Positions 42,855 through 49,785 of a stretch of 64,000 nucleotides of DNA are shown here, piece after piece. The notes under the pieces are model-generated. The model saw only the letters and a list, made by a program, of their open reading frames with translations, was not told the origin of the DNA and did no database searches. The first letter of the stretch is position 1. Each line of letters opens with the position of its first letter. Both the position numbers and the translations under genes were made by a program. This DNA comes from an uncultured Eubacterium sp. Lineage in GTDB: Bacteria > Bacillota > Clostridia > Lachnospirales > Lachnospiraceae. The stretch lies in assembly GCA_934316845.1 (NCBI GenBank), contig CAKRDZ010000019.1:1-64000 (forward strand), read 5' to 3'.

Positions 42855-44159
42855 TTATTCTTCCGTCGCCGCTGCAACCCATTTTGCATTATTAACTTGC
42901 AAACCATAACCGCAGAATGAGCAACAATGGTTTGCATCCGGTATAAAATTAGCACCACAAGAAGGACAGTCCTTCTCGGTCAAAAAAGCTCCATCTGCTT
43001 TTCTTCTTTCAGGATATCTTGCCCGTTGTAGTGTAAGCTTCTTTTTTGCTTTTTTGGTATATGGTCTCTTTTTCTCCGGAAGATATGTTTCGCTTACATA
43101 TACTCGGATTGTTATTTTCGTCGTTTCGTCTGTATTAACAACTTTTTTCAAAATAATTGTTCCAATACTATAATCCATCAGATCCGTATCCTTTTTTTCC
43201 TCATACAATACCTCACCGATACATGACCTCAAATAATTTTCAGAATAACGGACAATCTCCCCTCTCCGTTTCTCCTGTTTTATTCTCCCCCAAACAATAA
43301 CAGCCGTAATTCCTACCATAATAAGTATCGCTGCCACCACACCTGCCGCCAAGGATACCTCGGTATCCTGAATAAGCCACAGGCAAAGAAACACACACAC
43401 AAACAAAATGAACACAGATGCCAAGAGCTGCAAAGTTCTTCGCAAGTTCATTCCCATCTTCTCATATATATCAAATTTCTCAGTCTGCCAGTCATAAAAA
43501 TCACTTTGCAACACACCACCGCAGTATGAACAAACCGCTTTCTGACTACTTAATTTCACTTCCGCACCACAGGATGGGCATATAATCTTTGTATGATTTC
43601 CATAATAATTTTTCTTTTTTTCTATACGATCTGTATTTCGTATATGTCTTGACTGAACAATCCTAAAATAGGCATTTTTATGATACAGCTCATAGATAGG
43701 TGTGTTTTTTCCATTCGGCACAAGACGCTCCACTGCACTACATTGCAAGACAGACTCCCGCCATTCTCTGCCATCATCATTCCACCTTTTAAAATCGTTC
43801 TTGGGCAAAGGCACAACATCCGTTAATCGAATGTCACGACAAAGCTGACGCTGTTTCAACAATTCAATCTGCTTCTCTGTTTTTCTCCGAAAAATCCTAT
43901 CCATTCTCGCCGGCAGCAAACTTTTATCCGCTTTGCCAAGAGGAATCAGCACTTGTTCAAAACTTTTCCTGATATTTCCATGAAGTTTTTCTCCCTGCAA
44001 AGGTGTCTCACGCGGAATAAGCAGTTTTTTCATCCTCTCACTCTTTCGGTTTTTAGGTAAAAATCCGGAAAAGTCTACTTTAATAATCTTCTCGCCAATA
44101 AAACAGGCACAAGACACAGCAATTGCCGTCGCAATCAATAATGCTTCTGATAAATTCAT
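42855..44159 (-). CDS. Membrane protein with two zinc ribbons
   Basis: A 434-residue protein. An N-terminal hydrophobic segment (ALLIATAIAVSCACFIG) is followed by a basic soluble region. The first zinc ribbon is CPSCGAEVKLSSQKAVCSYC near residue 195. Two adjacent membrane segments (LLASVFILFVCVFLCLWLI and GVVAAILIMVGITAVIVWG) precede a ~70-residue domain with a Tim44-like feel (YSENYLRSCIGEVLYEEK). A second zinc ribbon, CPSCGANFIPDANHCCSFCG, lies near the C-terminus. The function is unknown. It is cotranscribed with the DUF3592-like gene 23 bases upstream. Confidence 0.75.
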   Translation of the reverse strand: MNLSEALLIATAIAVSCACFIGEKIIKVDFSGFLPKNRKSERMKKLLIPRETPLQGEKLHGNIRKSFEQVLIPLGKADKSLLPARMDRIFRRKTEKQIELLKQRQLCRDIRLTDVVPLPKNDFKRWNDDGREWRESVLQCSAVERLVPNGKNTPIYELYHKNAYFRIVQSRHIRNTDRIEKKKNYYGNHTKIICPSCGAEVKLSSQKAVCSYCGGVLQSDFYDWQTEKFDIYEKMGMNLRRTLQLLASVFILFVCVFLCLWLIQDTEVSLAAGVVAAILIMVGITAVIVWGRIKQEKRRGEIVRYSENYLRSCIGEVLYEEKKDTDLMDYSIGTIILKKVVNTDETTKITIRVYVSETYLPEKKRPYTKKAKKKLTLQRARYPERRKADGAFLTEKDCPSCGANFIPDANHCCSFCGYGLQVNNAKWVAAATEE

Positions 44160-44182
44160 AAATCACCTTCCTGTCCTTTGTT

Positions 44183-44722
44183 TCAATTTTTCTCCGCTTT
44201 TTCCGTTGGTTCACTTTTCCCTTTTTTGGTTTTCCTTCTAAATATCTCATAAAGCATTCCTACAATAATAACAGCACCAAAAAGGATTGCCAGACAATAA
44301 AGGAGAAAGTCCACCGGAGTTCCATCCGGCGATATTTTGTAATCCCCATTTTTCGTTTTATACACCTCGACATCAATTGTATCGCCCCTTCTTAATCTGT
44401 CATAGGTATTCTTTTTTGCATAATCCCTCGCATACGCATTAAATTTATATCTTCCCGTATATTTTTTCCCATCAATCTCAAATGAAACCCTGGTCTTATA
44501 TTTTGTTTCAACAATAACATCGTTATCGTCTTTTTCATCATGAGTTTCCAATGTTTCAATAACAGCTGCGACTTTTCGTATATCTGTCGAATTTTTATAT
44601 TCGGAACTTTCAATTCTACTGGATACAATTCCAAAAATCCCCGCTGCAACCAATCCAATCCCACAAAGCAAAGCAAAAAAGGAATATTTTTCAAATTTTC
44701 TTTTTGTCTGTTTTTCTTTCAC
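44183..44722 (-). CDS. DUF3592-like membrane protein
   Basis: A 179-residue protein with a membrane segment at each end (FFALLCGIGLVAAGIFGIV and FLLYCLAILFGAVIIVGML) and an extracytoplasmic beta-rich domain between them (KYKTRVSFEIDGKKYTG, GDTIDVEVYKTKNGDYKI). This is the architecture of DUF3592 proteins, whose function is unknown. The start is GTG at 44722, with AGGAGG eight bases upstream. It is the first gene of a two-gene operon with the zinc-ribbon membrane protein. Confidence 0.8.
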   Translation of the reverse strand: MKEKQTKRKFEKYSFFALLCGIGLVAAGIFGIVSSRIESSEYKNSTDIRKVAAVIETLETHDEKDDNDVIVETKYKTRVSFEIDGKKYTGRYKFNAYARDYAKKNTYDRLRRGDTIDVEVYKTKNGDYKISPDGTPVDFLLYCLAILFGAVIIVGMLYEIFRRKTKKGKSEPTEKAEKN

Positions 44723-44755
44723 AATAATTTCCTCCTATCGATATAAAATAACAAT

Positions 44756-44784
44756 AGTATAACATGTATTTCCAAACTTAACAA
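44756..44784 (-). promoter_or_regulatory. SigA-type promoter of the DUF3592/zinc-ribbon operon
   Basis: On the minus strand TTGTTA (44779-44784) and TATACT (44756-44761) are 17 bases apart, about 34 bases from the GTG start. Confidence 0.6.
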
Positions 44785-44823
44785 TTACATTCTGCACTGC
44801 ATCCCCAGACGGCTCCTCCGTCA

Positions 44824-45087
44824 TCAATCCTTACCATGATCCCAAGCCAGTTTACTCTTTTCCAATCCCCTGCCGCCAAAATTTTTCTTTCTAAACTCAC
44901 TTTGACGGATGCTTTCCTCAATTTCTTTCAGGCATTCCTGATAGATTTTTCGACCAAACTCAATCATTACATGCATCAAATCTTCCTCAAACCGAAGCAT
45001 ATTTCCGGCAAAAAGATATGGCAGTTCTCCTTTGCGTTTTTTTGTTTCGGCACTTAAAACTTTATACAAAGGAGCTGCCTTTTTCAA
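44824..45087 (-). pseudogene. Remnant of an ISLre2-like (UPF0236) transposase N-terminus
   Basis: An 87-residue frame. The segment MIEFGRKIYQECLKEIEES followed by IRQSEFRKKNF resembles the N-terminal region of ISLre2-family transposases (a GR-x-x-x-x-x-L-x-x-x-D/E-x-x-I/L pattern followed by R-x-R/K). The conserved DDE-containing body, usually ~400 further residues, is absent, and no terminal repeats are visible. I take it as a decayed insertion-sequence fragment. Alternatively it is an unrelated small helical protein. There is no strong ribosome binding site. Confidence 0.45.
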
Positions 45088-45131
45088 TATTTATTTTTCC
45101 GAAAGTTCTTTTACGCTAACGCAAAACAATC

Positions 45132-47207
45132 CTATTTCTTTATTTTCACCTTACTACTGCCACTCCATTTTCCGTAAACTTTGCTTCCATTTACTATCTT
45201 GCAGGCACGAACGCGGATAAAATAGGTCTTTTTCTTTTGCAGTTTCTTCAGGGTCACAGAAGTTTTCTTTGTCGACGTTTTTTTACATTTTTTCTTAAAC
45301 TTCTTATCCAATGCATATTGAATCTGATAGAATTTTGCACCATCTGCCTTCTTCCATGTGACAACAACTTTTCTTCCTTTTTTATTTTTCGCAGATTGTA
45401 TGGACACAACCATTTCCTTTTCCGTTTGGGAAGGACTGGAAGGCTGTATCACCGGTTTTTCCTCCGGCTGAACTGCTGCCGGAGTCTGCGTCCCCGTCGG
45501 TTTGGATGTTTCCGGCGTCTTTGAACCGACCGGTGCTGATGTCTCCGGTGTCTGCGAACCAACCGGCGTTTCCGTCGGAACCGCTGTCGGTACTCCTGTC
45601 GGATTCGGTGTTTGTGACGGCGTTGCTCTCGGTGCTTTTTCCGGTACCGAACTTACCTTCGCCGCCTTTTTCCATAAATTGGAAGTCAAATCCAGATGAA
45701 TTACCGGCCGGACTGTAAAGGAGTCTTCCGTTACGTTTGTACCGTAATACTCCCCACCCCCATACTCGGAAACATAGGCTGCCTCATTTATATCAAATCC
45801 CGGAGAACGCAGCCACCATTTTCCGTTATCATCAATTTCCTCAATCCAAGAGGCAAATGCGCCTTGATCATAGGCATACGCGGTCGTTTTCGCCTCTCTT
45901 GTCCTGCTCATACCATAAAATCTGTCATCAAATCCATATGCCGTATTTGCCGCCTCCGCTGCTGACAAAAGATAAATGCGGTCCTGCGTATCGGCTCCAC
46001 CATCACTGTCAATGGACTCATCCGGATTATCTTTATTGGAATTGGATACCGTCGTTATTTTTATGGCATCCTGTTCCTCTTCGGTAAACGCATCGCGCAT
46101 AAAGGTGTCATTCAGCCATGCCCGCAAACTGCAGTTTTCCCAGCTGGTTTCTGTCATTTCTCCATGGTATGGTTTGTTATCCAGTCCTTCATCCGCAAGC
46201 AAAAACGCATCGTTCCCCTCTACAGAAAGCACACGCCATTTGATTGGCTGTTTTTCTGCGGAAGCAGTTTCCGCCACTGATTCCTGCCAGTAATTTCCAA
46301 ATGTAACACAATCCCAAACGGACATCATCTGTCCCTGCACCTCTAGCTTTTCTGCCTTTTCCCATATGGGATCAGACAATTTCAAATGCAATACCGGACG
46401 CACTGCGCCATATGTCTGCGCAAAGGTGCCCTCAGAATCTCCATCTCCTGCCATTCCGACATTTGAGACACAGTTTTCTTTTCCCGGGGAACGCAGCCAC
46501 CAGAAAAAGGCATTATATGCCTCAGAAGAGTACATTGTCTGTGCCACCTCGCGCGCCGGACTGGTCCGATGAAATGCCGCTTTGTCTGATTCCTCAAATC
46601 CATACTGCGTATCCGCAGCTTCGTCGATTGACAACAGATAAATTTTGTCCTGTGTATCGGCACCGGCTTCTGTGTTATACTCTTCATTGTCCTTATTTAC
46701 AACGGTTGTCTCCATAATCGCCGCCTGTTCTTCTTCCGTAAATGCCTCCTTGATAAAGTCTTCATTCAGCCATTTGCGCAGAGAACATTTTTCCCACGTT
46801 ACGGCACTGCCTTCCTCGTCAAACGGCCGGCTTTCAATCGCCTGATCCGCCATCAGAAAAGCGTCGTCTCCCTCTACCGAAAGCACTCGCCATCGAATTG
46901 GCTTTTTCTCATCATTCGTATTGATCTCCCCATCATCATTCGTATCCTCCTGCCAGTAATTTCCAAATGTAATAGTGTCCCATGCCAGCACATCGGTTTT
47001 TACGACCGGATTATGTAATCCTTCTGACGAATCCGTCTCCTCTCCGGATACAAGAACATCTTTCTGAATCGTCGGATTTCCGATACCATAAGCCGTCTCT
47101 GCCTTACTTTCTACGCTTCCGGCAGGACTGCCAAATGTCGTCAGGATCACCGCTCCCGCCGTCAATATGGAAAGCACTTTTTTCGTTCTTTTCTGGTTTT
47201 GTCTCAT
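45132..47207 (-). CDS. Secreted protein with two DUF6273-like domains and a C-terminal Fn3-like domain
   Basis: About 691 residues. The N-terminus is a signal peptide (basic QNQKRTKK, hydrophobic VLSILTAGAVILTTFG, small-residue end). Two homologous ~220-residue domains start at WDTITFGNYWQED (about residue 78) and WDCVTFGNYWQES (about residue 300). Each contains IRWRVLSVEG or IKWRVLSVEG, a CSLRxWLN motif, DTQDKIYLLS or DTQDRIYLLS, WWLRSPG and VRPVxHL, the DUF6273 pattern. A Pro/Thr-rich linker of repeated TPxGxxTPETS units follows, then a Lys-rich Fn3-like domain ending GKWSGSSKVKIKK. It is probably a surface or extracellular protein. Of two ATGs, the one at 47207 fits AGGAGG at seven bases. 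Confidence 0.85.
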   Translation of the reverse strand: MRQNQKRTKKVLSILTAGAVILTTFGSPAGSVESKAETAYGIGNPTIQKDVLVSGEETDSSEGLHNPVVKTDVLAWDTITFGNYWQEDTNDDGEINTNDEKKPIRWRVLSVEGDDAFLMADQAIESRPFDEEGSAVTWEKCSLRKWLNEDFIKEAFTEEEQAAIMETTVVNKDNEEYNTEAGADTQDKIYLLSIDEAADTQYGFEESDKAAFHRTSPAREVAQTMYSSEAYNAFFWWLRSPGKENCVSNVGMAGDGDSEGTFAQTYGAVRPVLHLKLSDPIWEKAEKLEVQGQMMSVWDCVTFGNYWQESVAETASAEKQPIKWRVLSVEGNDAFLLADEGLDNKPYHGEMTETSWENCSLRAWLNDTFMRDAFTEEEQDAIKITTVSNSNKDNPDESIDSDGGADTQDRIYLLSAAEAANTAYGFDDRFYGMSRTREAKTTAYAYDQGAFASWIEEIDDNGKWWLRSPGFDINEAAYVSEYGGGEYYGTNVTEDSFTVRPVIHLDLTSNLWKKAAKVSSVPEKAPRATPSQTPNPTGVPTAVPTETPVGSQTPETSAPVGSKTPETSKPTGTQTPAAVQPEEKPVIQPSSPSQTEKEMVVSIQSAKNKKGRKVVVTWKKADGAKFYQIQYALDKKFKKKCKKTSTKKTSVTLKKLQKKKTYFIRVRACKIVNGSKVYGKWSGSSKVKIKK

Positions 47208-47235
47208 AATCATTCCTCCTGGTTTTTATTTCCCT

Positions 47236-47279
47236 GTAACGATTCAGGAATCTAACGTGTGGAGATCCTGAACGGTTAC
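47236..47279. repeat. Dispersed palindromic element, copy 4 (44-bp minimal form)
   Basis: GTAACGATTCAGGA at 47236 and TCCTGAACGGTTAC ending at 47279 are the terminal repeats of the larger element with two changes, enclosing only 16 bases. It looks like an internally deleted copy or a minimal relative. It lies 28 bases upstream of the secreted protein's ATG and just downstream of a candidate promoter. Confidence 0.75.
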
Positions 47280-47288
47280 ATTTTCCCT

Positions 47289-47317
47289 ATAATAATAAGA
47301 TGCTGTAGGGCTGGAAA
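47289..47317 (-). promoter_or_regulatory. Candidate promoter of the DUF6273-like secreted protein gene
   Basis: On the minus strand TTTCCA (47312-47317) and TATTAT (47289-47294) are 17 bases apart. The -10 box matches five of six positions; the -35 box is weak. Transcription would begin at about 47282, two or three bases before palindromic copy 4. Confidence 0.4.
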
Positions 47318-47392
47318 AAGTTCCCAGAAGTTTTATTTTTTATTATTGTTGTGGGATTTTTTTTGAGGGCGTGCGCAGGTTTCCTTTTTGGG

Positions 47393-48025
47393 GTGGATCC
47401 GCACACGTTATTTCTTGCTTTTTTCTTTTTGGCGTGTGCAATGCGGTAGTTTGGATCAGCTGGGGGTGGATCCGCACACGTCATTTCCTACTTTTTTCTT
47501 TTTTGACGTGTGCGTGCCCCTTCAGCACCCACTTCCCCTGCCGCTCCGCACACGTCATTTTTTGTTTTTTTCTTTTTGGCGTGTGCAATGCGGTAGTTTG
47601 GGGTTTCTGGGGGTGGATCCGCACACGCCATTTCCTACTTTTTTCTTTTTTGACGTGTGCGTGCCCCTTCAGCACCCACTTCCCCTGCCGCTCCGCACAC
47701 GTCATTTTTTGTTTTTTTCTTTTTGGCGTGTGCAATGCGGTAGTTTGGGGTTTCTGGGGGTGGATCCGCACACGCCATTTCCTACTTTTTTCTTTTTTGG
47801 CGTGTGCATGCCCCTTCAGCACCCACTTCCCCAGCCGCTCCGCACACGTCATTTCCTACTTTTTTCTTTTTGGCGTGTGCAATGCGGTAGTTTGGGGTTT
47901 CTGGGGGTGGATCCGCACACGCCATTTTCTGCTTTTTCTTTTTTAACGTGTGCGTGCCCCTTCAGCACCCACTTCCCCTGCCGCTCCGCACACGCCATTT
48001 CCTACTTTCACGCCTTTTATTCCCG
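47393..48025. repeat. 147-bp tandem array, about 4 units, each with two hairpins
   Basis: The motif GCACACG recurs at 47401, 47548, 47695, 47842 and 47988, and in a second series at 47474, 47621, 47768 and 47915. Each series has a 147-base period (146 once). Each unit thus contains two half-units. In each half-unit GCACACG(T/C)CA pairs with TGGCGTGTGC or TGACGTGTGC across a T-rich stretch such as TTTTTTCTTTTT. The half-units differ in what precedes them (GGGTGGATCC or CTGCCGCTCC). The period is divisible by three, so long reading frames stay open, but their translation is low-complexity and I do not call a gene. The 916 bases between the secreted protein and the DeoR gene hold this array, a palindromic copy and two promoters. 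Confidence 0.92.
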
Positions 48026-48062
48026 TTTGTTCATTTTTATTCACATTTTTTCTTTTTTACTC

Positions 48063-48091
48063 TTGACAAGCGTTAATATTCGTGATAATAT
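48063..48091 (+). promoter_or_regulatory. SigA-type promoter of the DeoR-family regulator
   Basis: TTGACA (48063-48068) and TAATAT (48086-48091) are 17 bases apart, 33 bases upstream of the ATG. An AT-rich imperfect inverted repeat around the -10 (TTAATATTCGTGATAATA) could be an autoregulatory site. Confidence 0.7.
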
Positions 48092-48123
48092 GTGTGCAAA
48101 CAAGAACGAAAGGAGATGTTTTT

Positions 48124-48897
48124 ATGTTTATTGAAGAAAGACATCAAAAAATACTCGAAGTATTAAAGCAAAAACAAAGTATTACAAATCAGGAGATTCA
48201 GGAAATGTTTGGGATCAGCTACGATTCTGCCAAACGCGACCTGCGTCTTTTGGAAGAACAAGGGCTGCTAAAGCGAACTCACGGCGGTGCTATTCCCTTG
48301 CGGAATGTCGGATTTCAAACCGAGGTCGGTAATTTAACTTCCCGGGAAAGAGTTTCGAAAGTACTGCCAAATTATCTTGCGATTGCGAAGCGCGCCACTG
48401 CATGTATTGAGGAAAATGATGTGATCTATATCACGTCCGCAAGCATTGGATACCTTATGACGCAAAATCTGCCGCAGGATCTCACCTGTACCGTGGTAAC
48501 GAATTCTATTTCAATTGCCGACAATCTGCGTCAATATCCAAATATTACCATTCTTCTTTTAGGGGGAGAACTTCAACAAAACGGTGTAGTATATGACGGT
48601 TTTGCCTTGGAGATGTTACGCCGTCTCCGCTTTGACAAGGTATTTGTCACTTCCGCCTGTGTCAGTGCAGAATTTGGCTTGTCAATTCAGCGCACTCGAA
48701 ATATGTCCATTTATACGATCCTCTCGTCTGCAAGAAAGGTCTACGGACTGTATCCATCCACCAAAATTGGCATGGACTCCATCCTCAGTCTTTGTCCTGT
48801 TGATACATTGGATGTCCTTATCACCGATGAAGATGCTTCCGAAGAAGATTTAAAGAAAATAGATGAAAAGGGCGTTGAAATATGGCTTACCAAATAA
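48124..48897 (+). CDS. DeoR/GlpR family transcriptional regulator
   Basis: A 257-residue regulator. The N-terminal winged helix-turn-helix is classical: RHQKILEVLKQKQSITNQEI, then FGISYDSAKRDLRLLEEQGL and KRTHGGAIPL. The C-terminal sugar-phosphate sensor domain has VIYITSASIGYLM, VVTNSISIADNL, LLLGGELQQNG and DKVFVTSACVS, and ends in DVLITDEDAS. The canonical glycine-rich effector loop (D-x-G-T/S-T) is replaced by ITSASIGY, so the ligand may be unusual. AAAGGAG lies eight bases before the ATG at 48124; an in-frame upstream start overlaps the promoter. No obvious target operon is adjacent; hairpin repeats flank it on both sides. Confidence 0.9.
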   Translation: MFIEERHQKILEVLKQKQSITNQEIQEMFGISYDSAKRDLRLLEEQGLLKRTHGGAIPLRNVGFQTEVGNLTSRERVSKVLPNYLAIAKRATACIEENDVIYITSASIGYLMTQNLPQDLTCTVVTNSISIADNLRQYPNITILLLGGELQQNGVVYDGFALEMLRRLRFDKVFVTSACVSAEFGLSIQRTRNMSIYTILSSARKVYGLYPSTKIGMDSILSLCPVDTLDVLITDEDASEEDLKKIDEKGVEIWLTK

Positions 48898-48934
48898 ACG
48901 AGCCGCGCCACTGATATGAACTCCGGAACAGATA

Positions 48935-49027
48935 CGCACACGTCATTTCTCTCTTCTTCCTTTTTGGCGTGTGCGCATTCTTTTTTCTCCACCACTTCAC
49001 GCGTCCCCTGTCCCTTCGCACACGCCG
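48935..49027. repeat. Diverged half-units of the 147-bp array downstream of the DeoR gene
   Basis: GCACACGTCATTTCTC near 48936 pairs with TTTTTGGCGTGTGC ending near 48971. A further CGCACACGCC lies near 49019, preceded by a CCACTTCA/CCCTGTCCC-like stretch similar to the CACCCACTTCCCCTG of the array. This appears to be a separate, decayed piece of the same repeat on the other side of the DeoR gene. The hairpin may also terminate DeoR transcription. Confidence 0.7.
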
Positions 49028-49067
49028 CTTTTTCCTTTCTTCCCCCACTATTTTCCCCCGGTCAGGC

Positions 49068-49095
49068 ACTATTTTCCCCTTCGTTTCATACATTA
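49068..49095 (+). promoter_or_regulatory. Candidate SigK/SigE-type promoter of sigK
   Basis: CACT (AC at 49068-49069) and CATACATTA (49087-49095) fit the SigK consensus, mACm and CATA-N3-TA, with 17 bases between AC and CATA. CATACATT also nearly matches the SigE -10 box. It lies about 30 bases upstream of the chosen sigK start, consistent with the mother-cell cascade. Confidence 0.5.
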
Positions 49096-49125
49096 TCTAT
49101 AACGCTAGTTTCTGAGGTGTCGCCA

Positions 49126-49785
49126 TTGCAATCTTTTCCTACCCCCTTGTCCGCCAAAGAAGAAGAACACTATCTCAAGCTTCATGAGCAGGGAGATAAG
49201 GAGGCCCGCCGGATCCTGATCGAGCGAAATCTGCGGCTGGTGGCTTATCTGGTAAAAAAATACACTACCAGCGACCTGCCACAGGAAGATCTGATCTCCA
49301 TCGGCACCATCGGTCTGATCAAGGCTGTGGACAGTTACAAATCCGGCAAAGGTGTCCGCCTTGCAACCTACGCCTCACGCTGTATCGACAATGAACTTCT
49401 TATGACCTTCCGCAGCGCGAAAAAACAAGCGAAAGAAATTTCTCTCTCGGAACCGATCAACGGCGAAGATGGCGAGGGAAATACACTTCAGTTACTGGAT
49501 CTTCTGGAAACCAATGACGAGGATGTCGCAGAGCGGCTTGAATTTGAAGAAAACGCAAGGAAGATTTACCAATATTTGGAAACCGTTCTTACCAAGCGGG
49601 AACGCGATATCATTCGTATGCGTTACGGGCTTCCCACGCACCATCGTAGTCAGGAACGGACAGAGATCACGCAGCGCGAAATTGCAAAGAAATACGGCAT
49701 CAGCCGCAGTTACGTAAGCCGGATTGAAAAACGGGCATTGGAAAAACTTCGTGAGGCATATGAAAATGACAAATCAAAAACTTGA
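49126..49785 (+). CDS. sigK: RNA polymerase sporulation sigma factor, SigK type
   Basis: A 219-residue sigma-70 family factor. Region 2 reads ILIERNLRLVAYLVKKY, EDLISIGTIGLIKAV and RLATYASRCIDNELLM. Region 4 reads LTKRERDIIRMRYGL and a helix-turn-helix ITQREIAKKYGISRSYVSRI ending EKRALEKL. The N-terminus QSFPTPLSAKEEEHYL aligns with SigK starting sequences of clostridia (DTFPKPLS). The chosen start is a TTG at 49126 with GAGGTG six bases upstream; the in-frame extension back to 48916 is low-complexity and covers the hairpin repeat. The gene is not interrupted by a skin element. Its last 20 bases overlap the next gene. Confidence 0.87.
   Translation: MQSFPTPLSAKEEEHYLKLHEQGDKEARRILIERNLRLVAYLVKKYTTSDLPQEDLISIGTIGLIKAVDSYKSGKGVRLATYASRCIDNELLMTFRSAKKQAKEISLSEPINGEDGEGNTLQLLDLLETNDEDVAERLEFEENARKIYQYLETVLTKRERDIIRMRYGLPTHHRSQERTEITQREIAKKYGISRSYVSRIEKRALEKLREAYENDKSKT

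Noticed and set aside
47393..48025. CRISPR array.
   Set aside because: The units are identical over their whole 147 bases, with no unique spacers, and no cas gene is nearby.
47371..48134. Long open frames on both strands within the tandem array (up to about 248 codons).
   Set aside because: The 147-base period is divisible by three, so frames stay open by chance. The translation is a low-complexity repeat rich in Phe, Pro and His with no ribosome binding site, and the DNA is explained by hairpin units.
48916..49125. N-terminal extension of SigK by 70 residues.
   Set aside because: The extension is Ser/Phe/Pro-rich, runs through the hairpin repeat and a SigK-like promoter, and has no family counterpart. 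The TTG at 49126 aligns with known SigK starts.
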